64,000 nt of DNA from Nostoc linckia z4 (GCF_002608075.1 NZ_LAHA01000026.1:46526-110525); one strand, 5' to 3'. Shown: positions 35,234-43,434, numbered from the stretch's first letter. Made by a program: numbers and translations. Notes: a model not told the origin generated them from the letters alone.

Positions 35234-36244
35234 CTATTTCAAACAGATCCAATCGCCTTGTACTTGAGCGATCGCACCTCCAGGAAATGGATCGGTTTGC
35301 GATCGATTTGGTGCTGTAATCAAAGCCGTTAATTTTTCAATATGCTCAAAACCAGGTGCATCAGCTAGTACTTCCTGCAACACCTGACGCATCACTCGAC
35401 GTTGCAACGCCAATGGTGCTTTCTGCAACACCCGACGATTTAACCGAAGAGGAACGGTATTTTCTTCATGCCCAATGCCCAATGCCCCATGCCCAATGCC
35501 CCATTCCATCGCCTCTTCCCGCAATTTTTGAGCAGCTTTTTCTAAATATTCCACTTCTGCTTGTAGAAGTTCTGCTGTTTGGGCTAAGGCTGATTCTACT
35601 TGGGGATTGAAATTTTGGCGCAAATATGGTATTAGTTCTTGGCGGATGCGATTGCGGGCGTATTTTAAATCTTGATTAGTGGAATCTTCCCAAACTGGTA
35701 GTTGAAAATCTTGGCAAAATTGTTGTGTTTGTGGGCGAGTAATTTCTAAAAGTGGACGCACTATCATAATGCCTGTAGTTAGGGGACGTTGCCAAGTCAG
35801 GGCTTGCAAGCCATCAGCACCAGTACCGCGAACTAAGTTGTAGAGGAGAGTTTCGGCGCGATCGCTTGCCGTGTGTCCTGTAACTATATATTGATAATTA
35901 TGTTTTTGGGCGATCGCACTTAAAGCTTGATATCGCCAATCCCGTGCAGCAGCTTCACTATTTATCGGTTCCTTGGCTGTTTCTAAATAAAAAGATATAC
36001 CCCAACTTTGAGCTAAGTTTTCGACGTGATGAGCATTAGCTTGGGAGTCAGAACGCCAGCAATGATCGCAGTGAGCAATACCTAAATTCCATGCCCATTT
36101 GGATTTTAAATCTAAAAGTAATTTTATTAAACACAAAGAATCTTGTCCGCCGGAGACAGCGACTAATAGTCTTTGCTGACGCTCAAATAAATGACGCGAT
36201 TTAATAGTGCGATGTATTTTTGCATGTAGAGGAGTCCATACCAT
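35234..36244 (-). CDS. tilS: TilS, tRNA(Ile)-lysidine synthetase
   Basis: TilS uses ATP and lysine to convert the wobble C34 of tRNA(Ile)CAU to lysidine, an essential decoding step. The PP-loop SGGQDS, within LLVAVSGGQDSLCLIKLL (about 28-45), and the TGHTASDRAETLLYNLVRGT motif are clear; RNRIRQELIPYLRQNFNP is also typical. The length is normal (336 aa). Near residue 245-260 the protein contains WGIGHGALGIGHEE, encoded by a dispersed CCCAATGCCC repeat at 35467-35511, in frame. The gene is otherwise intact. The ATG at 36244 (MVWTPLHAKIHRTIKSRHLF) fits the family. Confidence 0.96.
   Translation of the reverse strand: MVWTPLHAKIHRTIKSRHLFERQQRLLVAVSGGQDSLCLIKLLLDLKSKWAWNLGIAHCDHCWRSDSQANAHHVENLAQSWGISFYLETAKEPINSEAAARDWRYQALSAIAQKHNYQYIVTGHTASDRAETLLYNLVRGTGADGLQALTWQRPLTTGIMIVRPLLEITRPQTQQFCQDFQLPVWEDSTNQDLKYARNRIRQELIPYLRQNFNPQVESALAQTAELLQAEVEYLEKAAQKLREEAMEWGIGHGALGIGHEENTVPLRLNRRVLQKAPLALQRRVMRQVLQEVLADAPGFEHIEKLTALITAPNRSQTDPFPGGAIAQVQGDWICLK
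35467..35511. repeat. Dispersed CCCAATG repeat inside tilS
   Basis: A run of CCCAATGCCCAATGCCCCATG-type sequence of about 45 bp inside the tilS coding region. The same repeat occurs in spacers at 45951-45980 and 54770-54800 on the other strand (GGGCATTGGGCATTGGG). It stays in frame and adds about 15 residues (WGIGHGALGIGHEE) to TilS. Confidence 0.85.
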
Positions 36245-36256
36245 TTTTAGAACTTC

Positions 36257-36874
36257 TCATAGTTTTTGGATTTGACTTGCAGCCACAACTTGTTTAACAG
36301 TTAACGCTAGTTCGGGGAAAGTAGTAGAAATAATACGGTCATTGCCCGTAAACTTTTGTACTTGGTATTGACCCTCAACTAATTGGTAAACAAAAATCGT
36401 GGGGAGTTTGGGATTACCGAGATAAGCGCGAGAAGCGATCGCTAAATAATCTACAATCCAATACTCAGGAATACCCAGTCGTTGATACTCATCTAGCTTG
36501 TCAACGTAATCATCATCCCAGTTGGTTGAGGTGACTTCTACAGCAAGTTGAATCGGCTTAATCAGCGCCCCGTAAGCTAAAACATTACTGTTCCACAGTG
36601 ATGCACTAACTACGCTCACATCTGGATTTCTGCCTTGTTCTTGCCCAGCATCAGTAAACGTCCTAATAATGATATCTTTGTCAGCAATATATTCAAGTCT
36701 CAAGCGTCTAATTTCATCATTGAAAGCAAGCATTAAAAACCTTGCCACATTCTTATGCGCTCTGGTTGCCTCTATTGGTATAATCTCTCCATCTATTAGT
36801 TCGTAAATGCCACCATCAGGGTATTGCTCTAGAAACTCTTCAAAAGTTAGTTTTTTAACTGGAGTTTGAACCAT
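36257..36874 (-). CDS. Uma2-family PD-(D/E)XK nuclease
   Basis: A 205-aa Uma2 protein with the complete family pattern: TFEEFLEQYPDGGIYELIDG, QGRNPDVSVVSASLW (catalytic Asp), IQLAVEVTSTNWDDDYVDKL (E region) and YQRLGIPEYWIVDYLAIASR. The start at ATG 36874 is chosen because AGGTGA precedes it at the right distance; a GTG nine bases earlier is also in frame. It ends 12 bp before the tilS start on the same strand, so the two may be cotranscribed, but Uma2 genes are mobile in location and this need not imply a shared role. Confidence 0.92.
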   Translation of the reverse strand: MVQTPVKKLTFEEFLEQYPDGGIYELIDGEIIPIEATRAHKNVARFLMLAFNDEIRRLRLEYIADKDIIIRTFTDAGQEQGRNPDVSVVSASLWNSNVLAYGALIKPIQLAVEVTSTNWDDDYVDKLDEYQRLGIPEYWIVDYLAIASRAYLGNPKLPTIFVYQLVEGQYQVQKFTGNDRIISTTFPELALTVKQVVAASQIQKL

Positions 36875-36961
36875 ATTGTTCACCTGCTAAAAAGGGACTG
36901 AAAGTAATTGATAATGATGCTTCTACATTGCTAATACCGTTTCAAATCTTAACTTTTTTTC

Positions 36962-37005
36962 AACGCAAAGGTACGCGGAGGTTAACGCAAAGGTACGCGG
37001 AGGTT
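36962..37005. repeat. Perfect 22-bp tandem duplication before the EACC1 gene
   Basis: Two identical 22-bp copies (AACGCAAAGGTACGCGGAGG plus TT) lie 107 bp upstream of the EACC1-CHAT operon. Together with the later 'ctctgcgcctctgcgcctctgcg' run (37053-37077) they look like arms of a Nostoc dispersed repeat. The operon promoter must be in this 238-bp spacer. Confidence 0.8.
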
Positions 37006-37112
37006 TTCTAAAGAGAATTTAGGTAACACAAAATAAATAATTTAGAAATCCTCTCTGCGCCTCTGCGCCTCTGCGTGAGATAAAAATACTATATAAATTC
37101 CCAGATAACCTT

Positions 37113-37439
37113 ATGGCAGAAATTCAAATCGGAATCGAAGGCGAAGACGCACCAACAGCTGCCGCAGCATTGCTAGAAATCCCCGGAATATCGGGAACCT
37201 ACGAAGTACAAACCCAAAAAGAGGGGACTTTAGCGGCTATTGCTACCATTGTTGGCATTGTTGGTGGTGCTGCGGCTTTAGCTGAACAAATCCGCAAATG
37301 GTATCAAGAATGGCATAAATCCCATCCAGGAAAGCAATTTGATGTGGTAATTCTTGACCCTGACACTGGCAGCCGGATTTTTCTCGAAGAAGCTACTATA
37401 GAGGAAATCACGGAAATCCTCAAATCTCTCAGCAAATAA
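37113..37439 (+). CDS. EACC1-like small component of a CHAT/STAND conflict system
   Basis: A 108-aa protein: N-terminal beta-rich part (MAEIQIGIEGEDAPTAAAAL ... GTYEVQTQ), a hydrophobic helix AAIATIVGIVGGAAALAEQI (about 40-59), then KWYQEWHKSHPGKQFDVVIL and a final amphipathic segment. This pattern matches the EACC1 ('effector-associated constant component 1') family, described from comparative genomics as a small component encoded next to NTPase-driven conflict genes in multicellular bacteria. The CHAT-NTPase-TPR gene starts one base after its stop, so they are cotranscribed and very likely cooperate. The call is by pattern from memory; a profile search would settle it. ATG at 37113. Confidence 0.75.
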   Translation: MAEIQIGIEGEDAPTAAAALLEIPGISGTYEVQTQKEGTLAAIATIVGIVGGAAALAEQIRKWYQEWHKSHPGKQFDVVILDPDTGSRIFLEEATIEEITEILKSLSK

Positions 37440-37440
37440 A

Positions 37441-40400
37441 GTGCAAACTATCCGCATTCAACTTCGGGAAAGTACGCAAGAAACAGTTGAACTCAGGTAT
37501 TGGCTACCTCAACAAAAGCACTATGAATCTCGTCGTCTGCAATTAGCAGAAATCGCTAATTTGCTTCAGCAAGGCGAACGAGATTACTATAAACTGCTGC
37601 CCAATTTACCAGGAATCGGGCAGCAGTTATTTTTTTGGTTGGATGGGGATGGACGCTGGTTGAGTCGGGGAATTGCTAACTGTCGCGGTGAGGGGTTGGT
37701 AATTGCCATTGATACCGGGCAAAAATTGGCACATCTCCCTTGGGAAGTGTTGCATGATGGTGAGGATTTTTTGGTGAAGCGGGTTAATCCAGTGGTGTTA
37801 CCTCTGCGCTGGATTGAGAAAGAAACGGAAGCGTTTGCTGTGGAAGCACGACAATTGCGAGTATTGTTTATGGCAACCGATCCGGAAGATGTGGAACCAA
37901 AGTTAGAGTTTGAACAAGAAGAAGCGAGAATTCTAGCAGATACGCGAGATTTTAATTTAGATTTGCGGGTGGAAGAAAGCGGTTGCGTTAGCGAGTTGGG
38001 TAAGGTGTGGAGTCGCTATTTTAATGACTTTGATGTGTTTCACCTCACAGGACATGCGTCAATTACTTCTGAAGTGGAAAAGAACCCCACCCCCAACCCC
38101 TCCCCGCAAGCGAGGAGGGGAGAAGATTTAGAGCCGAATACGCCTTATTTTATTACGGAGACGGAAATCGGGGAACGCCACGAAACCACAGCCGCAGAAC
38201 TGGCGGAAGTCTTCCGGTTTCGTTTTCCCAAATTGGTGTTTTTGTCTGGGTGTCGGACTGGACAAGCACCAGATAAAGGGGCTGTGCCTTCAATGGCTGA
38301 GGCGCTTATCGAACAAGGGGCGAGGGCGGTTTTAAGTTGGGGGCGGCCTGTGGAAGATCGGACAGCGACAGCCGCCGCCGCGCACCTCTACGGCAAATTG
38401 GCAGCCGGATATGAATTAGCCCAAGCACTCGCTAGCACTTACCAGCAGTTGTTTAAACAGAATGTGCGTGACTGGCATTTGTTACGGTTATATGTCCAGG
38501 GAGAATGTCCGGGTGCGTTGGTGGATGTGTTGGGAGATTTGCCACCCTCAGCGCCGGAACCTGCTTACGAACAGTTTTTAGACCCCGATACCCAACAGGT
38601 GCGGGTGGCGAAACCCTCTGAGTTTGTTGGGAGACGGCGGACTTTGCAACGCTGTCTCAAAGCTATTCGCACTTCATTAGGGGTACTAATTCACGGACTG
38701 GGGGGTGTGGGTAAGAGTACTGTGACGGCGCGACTTCTGGAAAGGATGGTTGGCTATCACAGGCTGGTGAACTTTCGGCAACTGGATGAGGATAAATTGC
38801 TGAAAACCCTTGCCGAACAATGTACCTCGGAACGGGGGCATGAAATTCTCAATGGCAAGTTACCCTTGATGCAGCGCCTCACCAAGTTTTTCACTGAAGG
38901 ACTCAATACCAAAGAACAGCGTTTCGTGTTTGTGCTGGATGACTTTGAGGCTAATTTGGAATTACGAAATGGGGTTTATGTCTTGCAACCACAAGTTGTG
39001 GATGTACTGCTGGCGTTGCTGAAGGCGATGCAAAATTCCCAACTTCCCCACAAGGTAATTATTACCTGTCGCTACAATTTCACACTGTCGGAACTGAATC
39101 ATCGTCTGTACCGCGAACCTCTGGCGGCTTTGGGTGGGGCAGATTTAATTAAAAAGTATAATCGTCTGGATTCGTTTAATGGCAGTTGGCAATTTCAGCC
39201 AGATTTGCCCGAACGTGCCAAAAAAGCAGCTGATGGAAATCCTCGGCTGTTGGAATGGTTAGATAAGATTTTGCAAAATTCCCCGAAGTCGCCGGAAGCC
39301 GAGAGGGGAGTTGAGATGATTCTGCAAAAAATGCTAGATAGGGTAAAGGAATTTCGTGAGGATATTTTGGTACAGGAATTGCTGAAGCAGCAAACTCCAG
39401 CTTTGCGTCAAATGCTGGGGAAGTTGTTGGTGTATGAGTTACCTGTTCCTCTAGCTGCTATTGACCCGATTTGTGAGGATATCTCAAGTTGGGAAAGTCA
39501 TATTCAACGCGCTGAAATTTTGGGTTTGTTGGAAGTTACCCTCACCAACAACACAGAGAGGTTGTATCGTGTTCCCCGGATTTTGTCACCGTTGCTAGAG
39601 TTTCCAGAAAACCCCAAGGGTGAAGAGTTGTATAAACAATCTGCACAAATTTTGTATCGTCTGTGGTGGGAGGCGGAAAGTTCTACGGAAGCACAAAAGT
39701 TAGAAATTCATCGCTTGGCGTTGTTGGGAAAGGATGGAGAAATTGCTGTAAAAATAGCTAGTTCATTGGCGAACCGCTTGTCCCGTCAAGGTCGATTTCG
39801 GGAAGCAATATACCTATGCAAATCAACCTTAGAAATTACTCAAAACCATAGTGTTCTTAAACGAATGGGTGTTTGTGAACACCAAATGGGTGAGGTTGAG
39901 CGAGCATTAAACTATTACGAACAAGCTTTAAATCTTTGTCCCGCAGAAGACGAACAAGAATTAGCATCAATTTATTATTATTTAGGGATACTGAAAGCCA
40001 ACAAAGGGGAAGTGGATGATGCGATCGCACTCTACAATCAAGTCCTTGAAATTGATGAACGCATTGGAGATGTCCAAGGCAAAGCGGCGACGTTGCACAA
40101 TCTGGCAGGTATCTACGCCGACAAAGGGGAAATGGATGAAGCGATCGCACTCTACAATCAGTCTTTGGAAATATTTGAACGCATTGGAGATGTCCAAGGC
40201 AAAGCGACGACGTTGCAAAATCTGGGAATTATCTACGCCAGCAAAGGGGAAGTGGATGAAGCGATCGCACTCTACAATCAGTCTTTGGAAATAAATGAAC
40301 GCATTGGTAATGTCCAAGGCAAAGCAGCGACGTTGCACTGTCTGGGAATTATCTACGCCAGCAAAGGAGAAGTGGATGAAGCGATCGCACTCTACAATCA

Positions 40401-41097
40401 GTCTTTGGAAATAAAAGAACGCATTGGAGATGTCAAAGACAAAGCGGCGACGTTGAACAATCTGGCAGTTATCTACGCCAACAAAGGGGAAGTGGATAAA
40501 GCGATCGCACTCTACAATCAGTCTTTGGAAATATTTGAACGCATTGGAGATGTCAAAGACAAAGCGGCGACGTTGAACAATCTGGCAGTTATCTACGCCA
40601 ACAAAGGGGAAGTGGATAAAGCGATCGCACTCTACAATCAGTCTTTGGAAATATTTGAACGCATTGGTGATGTCCAAGGCAAAGCGGCGATGTTGCATAA
40701 CATAGCAAATATCTACGCCAACAAAGGGGAAGTGGAGCAAGCGATCACACTTTTCAATCAGTGCTTAGAAGTTTTTGAACGTATTGGTGATGCTTATTGG
40801 AAAGCACTAACGTTGCATAAAATAGCAAATATCTACGCCAACAAAGGGGAAGTGGAGCAAGCGATCACACTTTTCAATCAGTCTTTGGAAATAACAGAAC
40901 GCATTGGAAATGTCAAAGACAAAGCGGCGACGTTGAACAATCTGGGATATCTCTACGCCATCAAAGGGGAAGTTAATCAAGCGATCGCACTTTTCAATCA
41001 ATCTTTGGAAATAACTGAACGCATTGGGGATGTCCAAACCAAAGCAGTGACGTTGCAATGTCTGGAATATCTACGCCAACAAAGGGGAAGTGGATGA
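37441..41097 (+). CDS. CHAT protease-STAND NTPase-TPR protein, frameshifted in the TPR array
   Basis: A 1218-aa product with three parts. CHAT caspase-like protease (about 80-360): catalytic His in VFHLTGHAS (205) and Cys in VFLSGCRTGQ (271). NB-ARC/STAND NTPase (~395-760): FVGRR, P-loop IHGLGGVGKSTV (about 417-428), Walker B RFVFVLDDFEAN. TPR region from ~800, with 40-residue repeats of the kind NLAVIYANKGEVDKAIALYN. Translation starts at a GTG one base after the EACC1 stop. The array is broken: one unit is 118 bp instead of 120, and the frame then ends YLRQQRGSG. The TPRs continue in another frame to 42058. An insertion (KNPTPNPSPQARRGED, 214-229) in the CHAT domain is encoded by a dispersed repeat. 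It is likely an immunity-like protease switch; the state of the protein is uncertain. Confidence 0.88.
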   Translation: MQTIRIQLRESTQETVELRYWLPQQKHYESRRLQLAEIANLLQQGERDYYKLLPNLPGIGQQLFFWLDGDGRWLSRGIANCRGEGLVIAIDTGQKLAHLPWEVLHDGEDFLVKRVNPVVLPLRWIEKETEAFAVEARQLRVLFMATDPEDVEPKLEFEQEEARILADTRDFNLDLRVEESGCVSELGKVWSRYFNDFDVFHLTGHASITSEVEKNPTPNPSPQARRGEDLEPNTPYFITETEIGERHETTAAELAEVFRFRFPKLVFLSGCRTGQAPDKGAVPSMAEALIEQGARAVLSWGRPVEDRTATAAAAHLYGKLAAGYELAQALASTYQQLFKQNVRDWHLLRLYVQGECPGALVDVLGDLPPSAPEPAYEQFLDPDTQQVRVAKPSEFVGRRRTLQRCLKAIRTSLGVLIHGLGGVGKSTVTARLLERMVGYHRLVNFRQLDEDKLLKTLAEQCTSERGHEILNGKLPLMQRLTKFFTEGLNTKEQRFVFVLDDFEANLELRNGVYVLQPQVVDVLLALLKAMQNSQLPHKVIITCRYNFTLSELNHRLYREPLAALGGADLIKKYNRLDSFNGSWQFQPDLPERAKKAADGNPRLLEWLDKILQNSPKSPEAERGVEMILQKMLDRVKEFREDILVQELLKQQTPALRQMLGKLLVYELPVPLAAIDPICEDISSWESHIQRAEILGLLEVTLTNNTERLYRVPRILSPLLEFPENPKGEELYKQSAQILYRLWWEAESSTEAQKLEIHRLALLGKDGEIAVKIASSLANRLSRQGRFREAIYLCKSTLEITQNHSVLKRMGVCEHQMGEVERALNYYEQALNLCPAEDEQELASIYYYLGILKANKGEVDDAIALYNQVLEIDERIGDVQGKAATLHNLAGIYADKGEMDEAIALYNQSLEIFERIGDVQGKATTLQNLGIIYASKGEVDEAIALYNQSLEINERIGNVQGKAATLHCLGIIYASKGEVDEAIALYNQSLEIKERIGDVKDKAATLNNLAVIYANKGEVDKAIALYNQSLEIFERIGDVKDKAATLNNLAVIYANKGEVDKAIALYNQSLEIFERIGDVQGKAAMLHNIANIYANKGEVEQAITLFNQCLEVFERIGDAYWKALTLHKIANIYANKGEVEQAITLFNQSLEITERIGNVKDKAATLNNLGYLYAIKGEVNQAIALFNQSLEITERIGDVQTKAVTLQCLEYLRQQRGSG
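38083..38124. repeat. Dispersed CCCCTCCCCGC repeat inside the CHAT gene
   Basis: A 42-bp stretch beginning CCCCACCCCCAACCCC, with an internal hairpin CCCCTCCcCGC / GCGaGGAGGGG, falls between the two catalytic residues of the CHAT domain. The same family of sequence appears at 60390-60425 in a spacer. It adds 14 codons in frame. Confidence 0.8.
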
Positions 41098-42125
41098 AGC
41101 GATCGCACTTTTCAATCAGTCTTTGGAAATATCTGAACGCATCGGTGATGTCCAAACCAAAGCGGTGATGTTGCACGAACTGGCAGATATATACGCCAAC
41201 AAAGGGAAAGTTGATGAAGCGATCGCACTTTTCAATCAGTCTTTGGAACTAAAAGAACTCATTGGTGATCTCCGAGGAAAAGCAGCGACGTTGTACCAAC
41301 TAGCAATTTTCTACACAAAGCAAGGAAATATCGAAAAAGCGATCGCACTTTTCAATCAGTCTTTGGAAATAACTGAACGTATTGGAAATGTCCAAGGTAA
41401 AGCGGCGACATTGCACAATTTAGCAAGTATCTATGCCGATAAAGGGGAAGTTGATCAAGCGATCGCACTTTTCAATCAGTCTTTGGAAATATTTGAACGC
41501 ATTGGAAATGTCCAAGGCAAAGTGGTGACGTTGAACCAACTGGGAATTCTCTACGCCGACAAAGGGGATGTGGATCAAGCGATTACACTCTACAATCAGT
41601 ATTCGGAAATAACTGAACGCATTGGTGATGTTCAAGGCAAAGCAGCGACCTTGAACAATCTGGGAATGCTCTACACCAGCAAAGGGGAAGTGAATCAAGC
41701 GATCGCACTCTTGAAGCAATCTTTGGAAATAACTGAACGCATTGGTAATGTCCAAGGTAAAGCAGTGACCTTGAACAATCTGGGAATGATCTACGCCAAC
41801 AAAGGGGAAGTGGATGAAGCGATCGCACTCTACAATCAGTCTTTGGAAATAAAAGAACGCATTGGTGATATCCAAGGCAAAGCGGAGACATTGCACAATC
41901 TGGGATATGTCTACGCCAACAAAGGGGAAGTGGATCAAGCGATCGCACTCTACAATGAGTCTTTGGAAATAAATGAACGCATTGGTAATGTCCAAGGCAA
42001 AGCGGCGACGTTGCACCTACTGGGAATTCTCTACGCTAATAAAGGGGAAGTGGATTAAGCGATCGCACTTTTCAATCAGTCTTTGGAAATATTTGAACGC
42101 ATTGGTTATGTCCAAGGCAAATGCA
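39950..42125 (+). repeat. Eighteen ~120-bp TPR-coding tandem repeats with HIP1 in register
   Basis: Eighteen units, seen by the position of GCGATCGCAC (or GCGATCACAC / GCGATTACAC) at 40021, 40141, 40261, 40381, 40501, 40621, 40741, 40861, 40981, 41099, 41219, 41339, 41459, 41579, 41699, 41819, 41939 and 42059. Every interval is 120 bp except 40981-41099, which is 118 bp (the frameshift). Fifteen of the eighteen keep an intact HIP1 octamer at the same codon position. Confidence 0.92.
41090..42058 (+). pseudogene. Out-of-frame continuation of the TPR array
   Basis: 322 codons of TPR repeats continue here in a frame one step away from the CHAT gene, after the 2-nt deletion near 41060. They are as regular as the in-frame part (for example DEAIALFNQSLEISERIGDV and GNVQGKAATLHNLASIYADK). 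The frame ends at TAA (42056) where other units have GAA or CAA, so this is a nonsense change. The repeat DNA then continues 62 bp more before stopping next to the vapC 3' end. No start signal is visible. It is probably a remnant of the original C-terminus, unless frameshifting or slippage restores it. Confidence 0.8.
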
Positions 42126-42130
42126 GTATC

Positions 42131-42553
42131 TTAATTAATGAACCAATTTTCTATGTTTATACCATCAAAATCTTGAAAATCTGCTACATTATTCGTTACT
42201 AAAATCAAATTATTTGTAACTGCAATACTCGCAATTTGCCCATCAATAAATCCAGTATTTTTACCAATTTTTGATAATCTAGCTCTTTCCTGAGCATGAT
42301 ATTGTGAAGATTTTAGATCGTAATCAAATAAAGGGATTTCTGCTAAAATCACGTTGTTGATATAATCCTCTATATCTTGACGTTTTTTAGAAATAGGAAG
42401 ACGGAAACAACCATATAACATTTCATGGATAACTAGGATAGCTGTGGCTGTTTCTTGTCTATATAACCTGAGCTTTTCCATTACTTTCTCGTTGGGATGA
42501 GGTCGTTTAGCCTCTGACAAAATATTAGTATCTAGTAAATAATTTAAACTCAT
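42131..42553 (-). CDS. vapC: PIN-domain toxin (VapC-like)
   Basis: A 140-aa PIN-domain RNase of the VapC type. The acidic active-site residues are present: the Asp in YLLDTNILSEA (about residue 8), the Glu in LVIHEMLYGC, the Asp in TGFIDGQIASIAVTNN and the Asp in NNVADFQDFDG. In family members this cleaves specific RNAs, often tRNA. It overlaps the upstream antitoxin by 4 bp, forming a normal toxin-antitoxin operon. Its 3' end lies only a few bases from the decayed TPR array, on the opposite strand. Confidence 0.92.
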   Translation of the reverse strand: MSLNYLLDTNILSEAKRPHPNEKVMEKLRLYRQETATAILVIHEMLYGCFRLPISKKRQDIEDYINNVILAEIPLFDYDLKSSQYHAQERARLSKIGKNTGFIDGQIASIAVTNNLILVTNNVADFQDFDGINIENWFIN

Positions 42554-42828
42554 AAATTAACTTCTCTTCCTGGTGATTTATCCCGTAGATTTTCAAAAGT
42601 CTCATCATCAATACTTTCTAAATCAACCCTTTGTCTAAAGTCTTGTAAAGCTGACCAAAAATCAGTAATGTCTTTACTTTCTCTTAAATTTTTTTGATGC
42701 TCGGATATAGAAAATGGTTTTTTAACTGATAATTTATATTTGAGAAATTGAATAAAATCTAAAACTTCTTGCTGTTTATCTGGTGGTAATTCTCGGAATG
42801 TTTGTAGAACTGTTTGTTCAATAGTCAT
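42550..42828 (-). CDS. Antitoxin of the PIN-domain toxin (DUF2281-type)
   Basis: A 92-aa acidic antitoxin. The N-terminal TVLQTFRELPPDKQQEVLDF is characteristic of the DUF2281 antitoxin family that pairs with PIN toxins. A Leu/Lys-rich middle and an acidic tail (RVDLESIDDETFENLRDKSP) follow; the tail probably wraps the toxin. Its stop overlaps the toxin start. ATG at 42828. The upstream spacer (42829-43006) carries a 25-bp copy of a Uma2 3' end (see 42926-42950). Confidence 0.88.
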   Translation of the reverse strand: MTIEQTVLQTFRELPPDKQQEVLDFIQFLKYKLSVKKPFSISEHQKNLRESKDITDFWSALQDFRQRVDLESIDDETFENLRDKSPGREVNL

Positions 42829-42925
42829 AGTTTTACTTCTGCTAGATGAGATATGATTACATTATAAGAAAATTGCTGTAATGAGGCTTTAATATTCGTG
42901 GATGAGTCTTTGAACTCGATTTTAG

Positions 42926-42950
42926 ATTAAATCAGGATCTATGCCGAGCG
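42926..42950. repeat. 25-bp direct repeat, left copy, flanking hicAB
   Basis: Twenty-five bases, starting ATTAAATCAGG and ending TGCCGAGCG, are identical to the last coding bases of the Uma2 gene at 43487-44182 (see 43491-43515). The copies bracket the hicAB genes. This copy carries the codons for the last eight residues of that protein and is otherwise not part of a gene. Confidence 0.85.
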
Positions 42951-43006
42951 TAGGCGCAGCCCAACCTAGGCATCGCTAACGAGAAAAATATTTAAATGTT
43001 GGGACT

Positions 43007-43234
43007 CTACAACAAATCTAAAAATTGTTCTAAGTTTATCCGAGCTTGTTTTAATATCTTAGCCAGTGTAGTACGTTTGACTGGTCGATGGGCAGGAACA
43101 GTCAATTTCAAAACTTCATCCGGCATTTGTTTTTGCAGTCTAATGTGACTACCTCTTTGACGTATAACCGTCCATCCATCTCGCTCTAAAGCTGTAATAA
43201 TCTCAACGTATGACAAACTGGGAACTCTAGTCAC
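43007..43234 (-). CDS. hicA: HicA toxin
   Basis: A 75-aa mRNA interferase of the HicA family. The fold's motif is visible: LSYVEIITALERDGWTVIRQ, RGSHIRLQKQ with the catalytic His in GSH, then TVPAHRPVKRTTLAKILKQA. It cleaves mRNA or tmRNA when free of HicB. It overlaps hicB by 4 bp, an operon with the antitoxin first in transcription order (minus strand). ATG at 43234. Length and layout are typical of HicA. Confidence 0.95.
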   Translation of the reverse strand: MTRVPSLSYVEIITALERDGWTVIRQRGSHIRLQKQMPDEVLKLTVPAHRPVKRTTLAKILKQARINLEQFLDLL

Positions 43235-43434
43235 AAAACCAATTCCTTCACTATGGCTCCCTGTTCAATTATCAATTCTTCTTCCAGTGGTTCCAAGTAA
43301 AGTTGTATCGCTTCTCGAATATTTTCTACCGCTTCATCAACAGTTTCGCCTTCACTAATACATCCTGGAAGTGTAGGAACGAAAACTGTATAACCACCTT
43401 CATCGCTTGGTTCTAATACTACTTTTATATTCAT
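43231..43434 (-). CDS. hicB: HicB antitoxin
   Basis: A 67-aa HicB-family antitoxin (partial RNase H fold, DUF1902-like). It has KVVLEPSDEGGYTVFVPTLP, then GCISEGETVDEAVENIREAI, which are diagnostic. The short length lacks a separate DNA-binding domain, so DNA binding would depend on the complex or be absent. It is directly upstream of hicA on the minus strand with a 4-bp overlap. Confidence 0.95.
   Translation of the reverse strand: MNIKVVLEPSDEGGYTVFVPTLPGCISEGETVDEAVENIREAIQLYLEPLEEELIIEQGAIVKELVL

Noticed and set aside
39982..42016. Long minus-strand frames (FQRLIVECDRFIHFPFVGVD repeats) over the TPR array
   Set aside because: They are shadows of the plus-strand TPR repeats; the repeat is a recognisable TPR in the plus direction.
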